A DNA stretch of 64,000 nt from Parietaria judaica (lineage: Eukaryota > Streptophyta > Magnoliopsida > Rosales > Urticaceae): contig OX940863.1 in the NCBI GenBank assembly GCA_954871525.1, positions 2,580,001-2,644,000 on the forward strand, read 5' to 3'. This document shows, piece by piece, positions 1 to 11,870 of the stretch (positions within the stretch are counted from its first letter, which is position 1; each line of letters opens with the position of its first letter). The notes below the pieces were generated by a model. The model was not told the origin of the DNA. It did not search any database and was given only the letters and a program-made list of their open reading frames with translations. Position numbers and translations under genes: made by a program.

Positions 1-1001
1 AAACTACTCATTGTGTATTAAAATTTAATAAAATAGATCATTTTTTAAAGGTTTATACAAAATAGATAATTCGTTAATAAACCCTTTTTATAGTTAGATA
101 TAGTTGTATTTGCAATTATAAAGGTCAATTGGTATTATAAATTGCTTAGTTAAACTTGCAATAACTACTCTTGTAATACACATTAAAAAAAATGTGTTAA
201 AATTAATTAGACATAAATGTGATTGGGGACTAATAGTGTCAACATTTCTAATTGCAATTAGCATAAATTAATTCCATGTTTTTTTTTCTTGACTTTAAAA
301 AAAAAAAAAAAAAACTGAAGAATATCATCTCCGCTCTTAATTATTTCATAATTATAATGTAAGCAAGCTTTGGAACACAATCTTCAAGACGAAGACATAA
401 ATTTGTATCCTATTTATAGATAAACTAATTTGTGTTCTTTTTTGAAGGACTAATTTGTGTTCTTAATCTTATCCATAAAGTGAAAAATTTAGATAAACAT
501 ACAATTGATGAGCTGGATATTAGTGGGTCCCACATGTGCTCCGTCAAAAGTCAAACCCAAATCAAGTCCCATATCCAAGTTTTATGGTGATAGATTCCTT
601 CATTATTTATTCAAGAATATTTACGGCATAAGTATTTAATTTTGTACTAAATATGCTGATATGTTTCTCTAAAGTTCCTAAAGTTATAAACAGTGTAGAT
701 GCTCTTTTTTTTTTTTTCATGTTGAGTTAGTGTCTATTAAGTTTGGACACACACACTTCTTTAATTTAATAAGAAAATATTAAATAATTGATGTTTTTGA
801 AGTTTAATCGCAGACGTAGGGTCGGCTATGAGTTTGTTGTATTTTTTCCTAAATCCTAGAGTAATTATAAATTATAACCTTAAACTCAAATAAATTGAAT
901 TTCTTCTAACTCATATAAGAATAAAATTAAAGCCTTTAAATAGGGGATTCGAGGCACCGGTATTATTCGTCTCTAATTAAGGCCCAACATGCATTAACGT
1001 A

Positions 1002-1018
1002 CACGTGTCCCTCACGTG
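1002..1018. promoter_or_regulatory. Distal pair of G-boxes (CACGTG)
   Basis: CACGTG occurs at 1002-1007 and again at 1013-1018, 11 bp apart. The hexamer is the core site for bHLH and bZIP factors. It lies 1.8 kb upstream of the kinase start, so a role is uncertain. Confidence 0.3.
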
Positions 1019-2460
1019 ATTAACCTACGGATCATGGACTAAATTGAACATTAACACTATTTGTAGCTTTTCGAGACTAATACATGATTAAGTACTTATA
1101 TTGTAATTATATATTTTATTTATTTATTGTCTTGTCTCAAATAGTTGAACACTTCATGATATTTTCAGCCAAAAAAAAAAAACTCGTCTATAGTTCATTG
1201 AATAATGACATTTCTTGTGTCACGTTCTAACCAAATTGTCCAATTTTATATACTCTTGGGTGTGGACAAAAAAGAAACAGACATGCAAGTGTGTGATTTG
1301 TGAATAGTTTAAGGCACGAGGGAATTCATTAGATTGGCCTACTTTATGCCACTTGAAATATTTGCAGTTGCACCACCTTATTATATTATATATTTGTTGC
1401 CACCGATAATATATAATATATTATCAAATGAGTTTCTTACGGTCCACACATATACAAAGTATAAACCTTGTTTAATTTATTTTCTTAAACTGTCGGTTGT
1501 TTTAATCCAAGTGTATTAAGAAATAAGAACACAAGTTGTCTCTAAAGACCCAGTTATTTAAAAAAAGAAATAGGTTGTGATTTCTTAATCTAACCAATAA
1601 ATTGGAGAACACCCAGCTACAAGTCTTATTTTTTAGATTTCTTAAGAAAGAAGTTGGTGAGCTAAAAAACAAATATTAAGAAAGAAGGATTCAAAGCCAA
1701 ACTTCTAGCTAAAAACCTGTCCAAAAGAACTTATGAGAATCGTTCACCGTCTATAATTTTTGTTTATTTAATCTTATAATCGGGAGCATGAATATTTCAC
1801 AACCGTTGTGAAAGATTGCGTTCGGATAAGCTTTGACCCTAAATTAAGAACACATCAAAAAAAATAAAAATACATTTACTTGATACTTGCAAATCATTTT
1901 GATAATTATAATTAATTAGAATCATCGTACCGTAGTGTTACAATATTCTTTTTCACTTTCTCTCTCTGTGTTACAACACTACATATATCAGTCACAAATT
2001 TATACTTAAAAAAATTGACATAAAATACTTAAAATAATCTCACTAAATAAATATTTTAATCATAAAATTTACTCGAATCCAGTCTGTAACTATTTTGATT
2101 TTTGATAAATTAAATTTGGAAGTAATTCACCTCTAAGTTAAAAGCCAATTGGTATGAAATCAATTTTGTTATTTCTACATTTTGGATCATTCATGCATGC
2201 CCCTCATAAAGATTCCCTTTTCCTCATGAATATTAAAAATTATTTAAAAAATAATTGAAAAAAAAAAAGAAAAAAAGAAACGCTCCTTCATTCAATGAGG
2301 CCATAATGAAAAAAAGGAAATAAAATTAATACGAAGAATAAATAATTAAATAGCAAATGCAATTATGCATATTTCGTAACGCGTCTCGTTTGCGTAACGC
2401 TATAAAGTCCAGTCCATTCAATCACATTCACATTGCATCGGCTCTTCAGGTTGTCAGACG

Positions 2461-2486
2461 CACGTGACAGTTGCAAAAAACACGTG
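2461..2486. promoter_or_regulatory. Proximal G-box/ABRE pair upstream of the ILK-like gene
   Basis: CACGTGAC occurs at 2461-2468 and again at 2481-2488, spaced 20 bp (about two helical turns). The same core with AC flank is typical of bZIP (ABRE-like) and bHLH sites. It lies about 365 bp before the ATG, within expected promoter range. This suggests light or ABA input, but only as inference from the motif. Confidence 0.45.
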
Positions 2487-2845
2487 ACGAAAGAAAAAAC
2501 AAACGGATCATATCCCCGCCGTCATCTAGAACTCTGTCGTTAAATCAAATCACGGGAATCACCCACCAGAGGATGACTTTTCATCGCCGTTAACTCACGC
2601 TCCGTCTCGCCGTCGATTAAAAGTCAACAAAAGCCCTGTTCGCCAGCCCCACGCGCTGAGCCCAGCTGGCACACGCGCTCTCATCGTATATCCAGCATAA
2701 GAGGAAAAAAGAAAAAGGAAACACACTCCAAGCTTTCGTACTATAATAGCAACCGAAAAATCAGAAACTTTTCCCAAACCCCAAAACTTAGCAAATCCAT
2801 CGAATCAGTCACCTTCCATTGATTTTCTCTCAATTTGGTCCGAAG

Positions 2846-5667
2846 ATGGCAGAGATGGAAGCGAGAGCGACGCCGTTTCGGTTCGCTCTGGGGAAGCAGT
2901 CGTCGCTGGCGCCGGACCGGCGATCGGATTCGGCGGCGGAGAACGACGGAGAGGCGGCGGAGGAGCTCGCTCCCGGCCTGAGACTGATGTACCTGTCGAA
3001 CGAGGGAGACTTGGAGGGAATCCGCGAGATCCTGGACTCGGAGATCGACGTCAACTACCGCGACATCGACGATCGGACGGCGCTCCACGTGGCGGCGTGC
3101 CAGGGCCAGAGCGACGTCGTTCAGCTCCTCCTCGACCGCGGCGCCAAGGTCGACACCAAGGATCGCTGGGGAAGCACGGTGAGATCCGTGAATTCGAGCT
3201 CGGAGTTGATTTCTCTAGCTTTTCATCTGTTTGGTTTGTGGAGTAATCGTTGTGTGTTGTTTGTTGAACAGCCTTATGGAGACGCGATTCATTACGAGAA
3301 CCGCGATGTGATCAAGCTTTTGGAGAAACACGGCGCCAAGTCTCTGGTACGAGTCTTCGTGTGAAATACTGTACATATATGTATATGATCCTGTTCCTTG
3401 TGAGTGATTAGGAGTTTGAATTCTGATTCAGGTGGCTCCTATGCACGTCAAGCATGCGCGCGAGGTTCCAGAGTATGAGATTGATCCGAAGGAGCTTGAT
3501 TTCACAAACAGTGTCGAAATCGATAAGGTATTTGCCTTCGAATTGTTCAAACTTTAGTAGTGCCTCGTGTATAAGGAAATTGAACAGAATATGTATCGAC
3601 TTAGTAATTACGTACTTTATTTACCGAATTCAGTCTATTTAAGAGGCTGCTGCTGATAATTCATCCTTGTGACGTTTCAGGGGACGTTCCGGGTAGCGTC
3701 TTGGCGCGGAATAGAGGTTGCTGTGAAAAGACTTGGAGACGGGTTGATCGTCGAGGAGGATAAAGTGTAGGTTTCTCAATAAACCCGAGTTTATTTGTAT
3801 ATATTCGTCGGTAACGAACTTCACTCGCTGAAACCCTTTTGTTTTGTTCTATCAGGAAGGCTTTCAGAGATGAGCTTGCGTTGCTTCAGAAGATAAGGCA
3901 TCCAAATGTAGTCCAGTTTCTGGGTGCTGTGACTCAGAGTAGCCCCATGATGATTGTGACTGAATATTTGCCCAAGGTTTTTCCTTTAACCATCTATTCA
4001 TTAATTTATTTTCTAGTACAATAAATACCGTTCGCTTATATGCTTCCGGAGATTATATTATTAGCTGAGATTGCATTGGTAATTTACACTTAATTTTTGC
4101 ATATATGTTCTTTTTTTAAACTTGGAATATGAGTTCTTTTAGTTGATTAACACTGTCAATTTTGTGTGAATTTTCAAATTGCAGGGTGACTTTCGTCTGT
4201 ATCTGAAAAGCAAGGGGCCGTTGAAGCCGACGACAGCTGTAAAATGTGCACTTGATATTGCTAGGTATGTTAATCTTTTCGAATTGACGAAACTATTATG
4301 AAGTTGAGAGAGAATGTTTCTAACACTTAAAAAGAAAAACTTTGGGAGATTTGCAGGGGCATGAGTTATTTACACGAGAATAAGCCAGCACCAATTATTC
4401 ACCGGGATCTCGAGCCTTCGTAAGCTCTCTTTCTTGCTAAATTGACATTGGCGCTGACCAAGCATTTCCCTAATTCCCGTCAATATCATGCATATCCCGT
4501 TTAATACTTACCATTATAATAACAGAAACATATTACGAGACGATTCCGGTCACCTTAAAGTAGCGGATTTCGGAATTAGCAAGCTGCTTACTGTTAAGGA
4601 AGACAAGCCTCTTACTTGTCAAGATACTTCTGGTGAGTGTTCGTCTGCTCCCAATATTATTCTACATTAAATTTCGATTAAATGATGTGCCGCGCATCAG
4701 CGCTATTCCGTTTTTTATACGACGGGAAAGTTTATAGTTGTGTTTATTGTCACATACAGGTCGTTACGTTGCACCAGAGGTTTTCAGAGATGAAGAATAT
4801 GATACCAAAGTTGATGTATTCTCTTTTGCTTTAATTTTACAAGAGGTAGCTACTAATTATGCATATTCTTTTTCATTCATAAAATATAATTTTCCGAATA
4901 TAGATTTCCATATGGTTTTTATTATTACTTTGATTACCGGCAGCAAATATGCACTTCACAAATTAGTTTCATCCTGATATAAGTCTCTGTGTATCTTCAG
5001 ATATCATGTTAATATTTCTTTTGTATCACTGTACTTTTAGCTTATTTACATGGTAATGAAAACCGGTAATATGACGAGTGTATTTCTGTAATTTATTTGC
5101 CGCAGATGATCGAAGGCCATCAACCATTTTCTACGAAGCAAGATAATGAAGTTATTCAATCATATGCCGCAAATGATCGCCCGCCATTTAAGGCCTCGTC
5201 GAAGTATTACTCGCATGGTCTTAAAGAGTAAGTAGTGCAATCCTTTTTTTTTTCGTTCTCAAAGGCTGTTCTTTTAATTTCAATAGAAGTACGGATTCTT
5301 TTAGTTTGAACTTTTAGCTGATATGTGAAATAAACCATGCGTAATTCCAGGTTGATTGAGGAGTGCTGGCACGAGAAACCATCAAAGCGACCGACATTCA
5401 GGCAAATAATAACGAGACTCGAGCACATGAACAACAGTCTCGCTCACAAAAGCCGTTGGAAGGTTCGTCCTTATCAGTCTTTTCTCAAAATAGACATATC
5501 TATGAAACTTCAATAGTGTTTCTCTGATATGAAAAGTCCCGTTTCTGCATTATGATTAACAGGTTAGGCCGTTGAAATGCTTTAACATAGAAGCCATGTT
5601 GAGGAAAGACCATTCCAACCTCAGCAGCGGAAGCCGTTCATCCCGGTCGTCGAATCGAAGCATATAG
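2846..5667 (+). CDS. ILK5: Ankyrin-repeat integrin-linked protein kinase (ILK5/BHP-like)
   Basis: Twelve exons join in frame: 2846-3178, 3272-3346, 3432-3527, 3681-3766, 3856-3976, 4185-4264, 4357-4419, 4526-4632, 4760-4845, 5106-5227, 5351-5462, 5563-5667; all introns are GT-AG. The product is 461 aa. Residues about 45-135 carry ankyrin repeats (DDRTALHVAACQGQSDVVQ), followed by a Raf-like Ser/Thr kinase domain with VAVKRLGDG, HRDLEPSN, VADFGIS and APEVF. The glycine loop is degenerate (KGTFRVASW) and the catalytic-loop Lys is Glu, both of which I recall in the plant ILK5 group. The Arg-Pro-Leu and Ser-rich tail also fits. Arabidopsis ILK5 is called BHP, a plasma-membrane H+-ATPase regulator in guard cells; that role is carried over by family. 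ATG 2846 is the first in-frame ATG. The next gene, AGAMOUS, has the same order in Arabidopsis. Confidence 0.93.
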
Positions 5668-7180
5668 AATTGATAAAAGTATCTTTCATCAATTAAACCT
5701 ATGTTTTTTGTTTTTAAAGTTATCATTTCTGTACAATCCCATTAATGCTTCTGAATTTCGAAGATCAATGTTTTGTTTTACATCTTTGCCTCTTCCTTGT
5801 AATTTTCCGGGTCGAGAATCACATGTAAAATTGTTTATGTACATTTTGTGTAGCTAAACTATTTATTTATACGAGAAAAAAAAAAGAGTGAAGTTGATCA
5901 AATTATATAAATTATTTTTGAATTTTTTAATATCGTTCATGTAGATTTGGTATATTCATGAGTAAATATCATTAATACTCCATATTTATTTTTCGTTTCA
6001 ATTTGATTATTGAATTAAGAATTAAGTAAAACTTGTAGCAGAAAACTTAATAGCTGCTAAATTCAAAGGGTTGATAATTGGGACAAGCACATGGAAGCAC
6101 CCATCCATTGGGGCTAGGGTGCTTCGTTAGTAATAGCGACATCTGCCATTGCGGATCTTGAGCGAGAGTCCGGTTGTTTTGGTCTCTTGACATTTAGTCC
6201 GTGCTCATCGGCGAGTGGGTGCTGACCAACAACGTTGGACAACCCGTCTACATTAAGGTTGAGCCATGCGAAGGCCCGTTCTTACCTTGAGACCACCTTT
6301 ATCCATGCCGGATACTCTCACCTCGAGGAGGCGTCTCTAGTAGGGTGTAACATATTGAGTACCCGATGCATTTTGATTTGGGACACATTGTATTTATTTA
6401 TAACAAAAGATTTCATAACATTTTCTTACAAAATCAATATGGGACTTTTATTATTATTATTTCAAATGTTACATTATTTTGTATAACATGTTTTCTACAA
6501 ATTCAATGAGTTTTTTTTTTTTCATTAACACGCAAGTGTTACCTTTAAGTAGTAATATTTAAATAAATTATTATTTAGTAGTAAAAATTGTTATTAGTTA
6601 TCACTGTATATCAAATTATTATTGGGTAGAGTTTGTGATAGTTTTATTTGTGTATATATTTAACTTAACTTTAGAGTATAATCTTCTAACTTAAGTTAAA
6701 CCGTTTCGAGTATAAACCTCTCACTTCTACGAGGAAAGTTATATAGACGAGTTAGTACAAGGAGTAAACCAGTAAAAAAAAAAAACAAAAAAAGATGTTT
6801 TTGGATGTAATATTACGCAAAAATATTTGTACTGTTGTAGTGAGTTCGTTGTTTCCTCTTTTTAGGATTTGGTCAAATGGCTGCAATGTATAGGAAACAA
6901 TGGTACTTGTTCAATTGAAATATAAGCAGCATAATTTTCCTATAATCTTTATCCTCGACATAACTATATCCATTATATATTGGGTTTTATTACACATTCT
7001 GGTCATTCTAGAAAGGGTAAGCACAGGCAAAACTCAAAACTATACAAAATTCTATGATATGTTTCTAATTTATTACATCGTGGTTCAAGTACTATTTTTT
7101 TTTCTTCGTGTCATCCTAAGTTCCAAATAGCTTTCATCGTGACTCATCCGTTAAATGCCACTTGTGATATGTTTACACAC
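5668..7180. other. Intergenic region with a coding-like remnant
   Basis: The 3' flank of the kinase gene is AT-rich. Inside it, 6065-6345 is a sharply bounded patch of higher GC that looks like decayed coding sequence (listed separately). Nothing else is recognisable. Confidence 0.5.
6065..6345 (-). pseudogene. Unidentified GC-rich gene fragment
   Basis: This 280-bp block is about half GC in a background near one quarter. On the minus strand one frame runs about 55 codons without a stop (fragments FAWLNLNVDGLSNVVGQHP and MADVAITNEAP). A second minus frame reads EVRVSGMDKGGLK and ends at an AG-GTAAG junction that resembles a splice donor. No frame spans the block and I do not recognise the protein. 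It could be a captured gene fragment or a retroelement remnant. Confidence 0.3.
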
Positions 7181-7823
7181 CCGGTGTGTGCAAAAAAACC
7201 CAGCCCAATCATTTAACTCAACCCAATTAACCCAATAAATATCGGGTTGGGTTGGGTCCAACCCGAATAAATTATCGGGTTGGGGTCGGGCCAGATGCAT
7301 TGGGTTGGGCCGGCCCAATTGACCTAATGAAGCTTTTCTTTTTAAGTAATTTCATATTTTTTTATTAATATTTGATGTATTTTAAGTAAATAAAAACACA
7401 GAGTAAAAAAGTAAAATAACCATTAAGTCTCATCTTTATGTTTAATTATAATTTAATGTCTATGATCATGTTTCTAGTTTATGTTTACGATTACGCTTCT
7501 AGTTTAGTTTACGACTACGTTTCATACTTCTGTTATTGAATGTTTAGAACTTAATAATGTTTAGTTTTTTAATAGGATGTTTAAAAATATTATATTAAAT
7601 TTATGTTTATTGATTGACGGTTTAAATTTATGTGTTATTTGGTAAAAAAAAATTATAGTTCAGTCCAATGACCCAACCCAACCCAACGCAGAGTTTTTCG
7701 GGTTGGGTTGGATTGGGCCTTCAAAAATATTGAGTTGGATTGGGTTGCTTTTCCAAAACCCAATAAGATCTGGGTTAAGTTTTTAGCTCGGGTCAACCCA
7801 ATCCAACCCATGCACACCCCTAA
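7181..7823. mobile_element. hAT-type non-autonomous element with GGGTTGG-rich ends
   Basis: The segment starts GGTGTGTGCA and ends TGCACACCCC. Next to both ends lie degenerate GGGTTGG/CCAACCC arrays, oriented as inverted repeats around an AT-rich core. Ends of this kind with nearby pyrimidine-rich repeats are typical of plant non-autonomous hAT elements. No transposase is present, and I could not define an exact 8-bp target duplication. Confidence 0.55.
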
Positions 7824-8578
7824 CGCCCACGTATTCCATTTTCTCTCGAATCCGAAGATGCTAAACTCGAAGTCGGAGTTTGTAACCCCACAATTCAGGG
7901 TTAGCATCTCTGACTTCAGTGTTATCATTGTTAACAAACCTTAGACGATCTTGTGTAGGATCGCTATAATTTGATTTCGGGATTAGCATCAACAACATCG
8001 ATGTTATTAACTCTGTTGTCGGGTGATGCTAGTCCCGAATTTGAAATACGTGAGCGTGTAAAAAAGGTGACAAGTGACATTTGACAGATGAGCTAATAAC
8101 GGAAGCTACTTAGAACTTACAGTGGTATAAAAAAAATATTACTTTTAATATTTTTACCACAGCAAAATAAAATTAAGAATATAACGTAATATATACTTTT
8201 GCGTCTATTTACCCTTCCAGAGATCTATCTTCCTAGAATTTATGTGTAAAAATCCTTTTTTTTATATATATGTCATTGTCAATCTCAATACATTAAAAGC
8301 AAAATAAGATTCCAAATATTTGACTTTTTTTAGCTTTGTTAGAGGTGAAATACGGTTACTATATATATATTTATTGATCTTCAAAGGAAAAAAATACAAT
8401 GCAGTATTGGTTGATGAGTGCATGTTAAGTCTGTCAGAGTATTTACGGTGAATATATAAATGTCAATTACATATTAATTGTTTTCTTGTATTTATATATG
8501 AATATACATCCACATATATAATATATATAAATATGTTTATAAATAGTCAATGCTTAGACGTAATGCAAGGGAATACAT
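7824..8578. other. Intergenic, no recognised gene
   Basis: AT-rich sequence with short TA repeats near 8360 and 8510. A short symmetrical stretch at 7970-8045 has AACATCGATGTT at its centre. No reading frame resembles a known protein. Confidence 0.5.
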
Positions 8579-8690
8579 GACATATGATGCTTTTGAAGAG
8601 TAAATATTTGGGATGTAATTAAATAATGGGAAATGACATATGATGCTTTTGAAGAGTAAATATTTGGGATGTAATTAAATAATGGGAAAT
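8579..8690. repeat. 56-bp tandem duplication
   Basis: Two adjacent copies with period 56 (8579-8634 and 8635-8690) appear identical, so the duplication is recent. The right end abuts a SINE target duplication that starts at 8686. Confidence 0.9.
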
Positions 8691-8700
8691 TCAAGTCTTT

Positions 8701-8902
8701 TTTTTTAATGGGATGGAGCTATCGGCCAAGGTTACAATGCATTATTATATTACTAGATATATTTATTGTAAGAACAGATGACACTATTGACCAAGTTTAC
8801 ATATGTAAAGGGGTCAAGCATTTTGCTTCCTATGGAGTTTGAACCCATGACCTCATGGAGATGTGAGTAGTGGTGTTACCAATAGGCTAAACGAGCTTGG
8901 TT
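8701..8902 (-). mobile_element. tRNA-derived SINE
   Basis: On the minus strand the element begins with a Pol III A-box-like TTAGCCTATTGGTAA and a B-box-like GGGTTCAAACTCC about 45 bp later. It ends in a short poly-A (poly-T on the plus strand at 8698-8706). It is flanked by perfect 15-bp direct repeats, GAAATTCAAGTCTTT at 8686-8700 and 8903-8917, the expected target-site duplication. About 200 bp long with no coding capacity. Confidence 0.88.
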
Positions 8903-9289
8903 GAAATTCAAGTCTTTAACCTCACAAAGTAAATTAAAAAAATATTCTTTGAACTTTTATGTCCTATTTCCACGAGTCTCATCTTTCATGGCCATGGACT
9001 AGTCTCCGTACACAAATTATAATACATGGTTCACTTTTTTGTCAAGATTATTTTTTCTTCCTAAAATTAATATCGTACTAATTAAATACTCTATTAGAGC
9101 CTAATTTAAATTTTAAAGGCATCCAACGTAATTTCAAGCCAATTCTTAGTGGGATAGCCTTGTAATTAAGGCGGAAATATAAAGTGAAAAATAACGACAT
9201 ATGTTTCGTGCAATTTTATTTCCAGACTATGGTTAGTTTTTTTTATCATAATGCTATTAGATCATACTTAAGATACACATTTGTATGTC

Positions 9290-9465
9290 CATCCCACCAT
9301 CTAATATTTTCTCTCATTTGAATTCGACAAAAAATTTAGACGAAAAAAATTTGTCGCTTTTATATTGACTCTGAGTATTTCTACTGCTATTTTTTTTTTA
9401 CCTTGGACCCATATTATCTCAGTTGATCAAAATTTAAATATTTTTAGCGCAATTATCTCATTACA
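9290..9465. mobile_element. Partial MITE of the family seen at 44729-45048
   Basis: The segment shares, in inverted orientation, the phrases around GATCAAAATTTAAATATTT and the AATTCGACAAAAAATTTA block with the MITE at 44729-45048 and with the fragment at 30030-30190. Both ends are eroded. No coding capacity. Confidence 0.4.
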
Positions 9466-10133
9466 TTTATCTGGTTTTGGCATACTTGTGCATTTACATT
9501 TTATTTTATGTTTCCAGTTGATTTACTTTTTGAATATTTCAAAGCCTCTATTTTCAGTGGTGCATTACAAGTCATCACATTTCAGTTTTCCATTGAAGAT
9601 GTGTCGATGAATTTGCAAGATGATTTGACCTCATTATTACACGTTGGTGACACCATTGTTTTGACTAATGTTGCATTAAGAAATTTATGACTTCTTTTTT
9701 CCAGCTAGCTAGACCTTTTTCTATTTATTTATTTATTTATTTTTATTACATTTTTATAATACAAATATAGTTCTTATCCATTAACTTGGGTATAATTATA
9801 ATGCTTTACTTTAATTTTTGTACATGTAAAAGAAGTATAAAGTTGTGAGGACTTTCTTGTGATCGGTGGATGGGCGTATTTGCTTTTCATCTATTTGGGA
9901 AAAAAAATTCACATAATTTAATTAGTTGCCCAATATAAAACTTAAAATGTTTCTGATTTCAAATTATAAAAGTAACCAAATAAAATTTAGGGTTAATGAC
10001 GGCAAAAATACCCAAAGTTTAATCAAAGAGCCCATCGTGTATCCAAAGTCGAAAAATGGTGGCAAAAGTACCCAAAGTACATTTTGGGGAGTTATCTAGT
10101 CCATTTTCCTAACACCGTTAACATCGCTGACGA

Positions 10134-10323
10134 GGCCAATTTTTCGTTGCTTACATGGACATTTTTTGCCACGTGTACAAGACACGTCATCACTCGGGTA
10201 AACCCTATCCACATGGCACATATATAATGGCCAATTTTTCGTTGCTTACATGGACATTTTTTTGCCACGTGTACAAGACACGTCAGCACGCGTGTAAACC
10301 CTATCCACGTGGCACATATATAA
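10134..10323. repeat. 95-bp tandem repeat in the MULE left inverted repeat
   Basis: Two copies of about 95 bp start with GGCCAATTTTTCGTTGC at 10134 and 10229. They differ at a few positions, mainly around the CACGTGGCAC end. The right inverted repeat has only one copy, so the duplication came after the element formed. Confidence 0.8.
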
Positions 10324-10605
10324 TATATGGAAATTTTTTGGGGAAAGTGGTAATCGAACCCACGCCCTTGCCCTCCCACAAATTTAATTATCGTCTATAA
10401 ATTGTTGTATATAGAATGTGAAACAAATTTAGTCTGAAACTCTGACTGAAAGGAAGAGAAATGTTATAATATTGGATAGGGTGAGACATGAAAACCACTT
10501 ATTAAATTAATATTATACTAAAATAATTCCATGAAATGCCAAAAGATCAATGGTTTAATAATTCCACTTATTTGATTAGAAATGTCATAATGTTATATGA
10601 GTCAT

Positions 10606-11286
10606 GGTTTTAAATATCCGGATATGTCCTCGATATATCCACGACGTGCCCAAAAAATGAGAAGTGCGATACGATATTCGTAGAAAATAGATATATCCAT
10701 TTATTCTCATTTATCCGTCGACAAGCGTCGATATATCCGTATAATAGAGAGTGCGAAACGATATCGATATAAGCATTTAAAATCGTGCTTCATATTTATG
10801 TTTGTACTCTATGACTTTATTATAATGTCTATCTTATTTTATGTTATGTCGACATTATGTTACGAGGTATGACTTTTATGTTATATGTTTGTGTTATATT
10901 ATGGTTTATGAGTGTTTTTTAGGCTATAACTACGTGTCATATTTATTAAATTGGTAATTTAGAAACTATATAAAAATATGATTGAAATAATAAAAAAAAA
11001 AATCGGAAATATCCACCGATATTTTGATCGGCATGCGATATATCCGCGAAATTATGTGATATTCTCGGCAAGCGATATATCTTTTTCTTCGGATTAGAAC
11101 CTTACGGATATATCGCTTGATAAATCCAAATTACGGATATATCGCTTGCCGACGGATATTCTCGGCAAGCGATATATCTTTTTCTTCGGATTTATCAAGC
11201 GATATATCTTTTTCTTCGGATTTATCCATCGGCAAGCGATATATCCGTAATTTGGAGAGTGCGAAACAATATCGATATTTAGAACC
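10606..11286. mobile_element. Palindrome-rich element nested in the MULE
   Basis: The segment starts GGTTTTAAATATC and ends GATATTTAGAACC, giving an imperfect terminal inverted repeat. Near the right end, GGCAAGCGATATATC and its complement occur several times, with TTTTTCTTCGGATTTATC units repeated at about 11065, 11178 and 11206. The arrangement would fold into alternative hairpins. No coding capacity and no clear target duplication. Confidence 0.55.
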
Positions 11287-11870
11287 TTAATATGAGCTAT
11301 ATAGTAATAAGAGCAAGTTGAATCATCGGGGTTTTAGGAAAATAAATATTACTATTATTATTAATTAAAACGTAGTTTTTTTTTTGAGGGAAAATTAAAA
11401 CCTAGTTGTACGTTAAAAAATATCTGGAGGGAGAAATCAACTCGAATCGAATCTATACCTAGTTGTACGTTAGACAATTTTTTTGTAATTAAATTCCTAC
11501 TTTTTCAACATAATGATGTGAAGACTTTGTAGTTCAATGGTGGAGACTCTCTTGTTGTAGGGCAAGGGGCGTTGGTTAGATTCCCACTTTCGGCTACTTT
11601 TTTTCATATATTATGTAAGTGCCACGTGGATAGGGTTTACACAAGTGCTGTCATGACGCGTGGCAAAAAAATGTCCATGTCAGCAACGAAAATATGGCCA
11701 CGTCAGCAATGTTACCAGCCAGGTTAACAGTGTTAGGACTTAGGAAAATGAATGGTCAACTCCCCAAAACGTACTTTGGGTATTTTTGCTATTATTTTTA
11801 AACTTTAAGTACACGAGGAGTTTTTTGACCACAGTTTGGGTATTTTCACCGTCATTAACCCTAAAATTTA

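Larger units (their letters stand above)
1..2845. other. AT-rich upstream region of the ILK-like gene
   Basis: No convincing coding region is seen. The DNA is AT-rich with poly-A/T runs until about 2400, where GC content rises toward the kinase gene. The last 400 bases contain paired G-boxes and are the likely promoter and 5' UTR. The rest holds nothing I can name. Confidence 0.6.
9990..11861. mobile_element. Mutator-like element (non-autonomous MULE)
   Basis: Ends are GGGTTAATGACGG and CCGTCATTAACCC, flanked by a perfect 9-bp target duplication TAAAATTTA at 9981-9989 and 11862-11870. A 9-bp duplication is the Mutator hallmark. The terminal inverted repeats are long, about 330-390 bp. The left one contains an internal 95-bp tandem repeat (10134-10323). 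Both include a tRNA-like B-box segment (10345-10385 and 11560-11605). The core is occupied by a second element at 10606-11286. No transposase frame is present. Confidence 0.85.

Noticed and set aside
7181..7823. Interstitial telomere repeat
   Set aside because: Units are GGGTTGG, not the plant telomere unit TTTAGGG, and they sit at both ends of a hAT-like element in opposite orientation.
10092..10400. Overlapping open frames of 81-95 residues on both strands
   Set aside because: Both come from the 95-bp tandem repeat in the MULE arm; the protein repeats simply mirror the DNA repeats.
11520..11610. Possible tRNA gene
   Set aside because: A and B boxes are only partial matches, there is no cloverleaf or anticodon stem I could pair, and the same block is in the opposite MULE arm.
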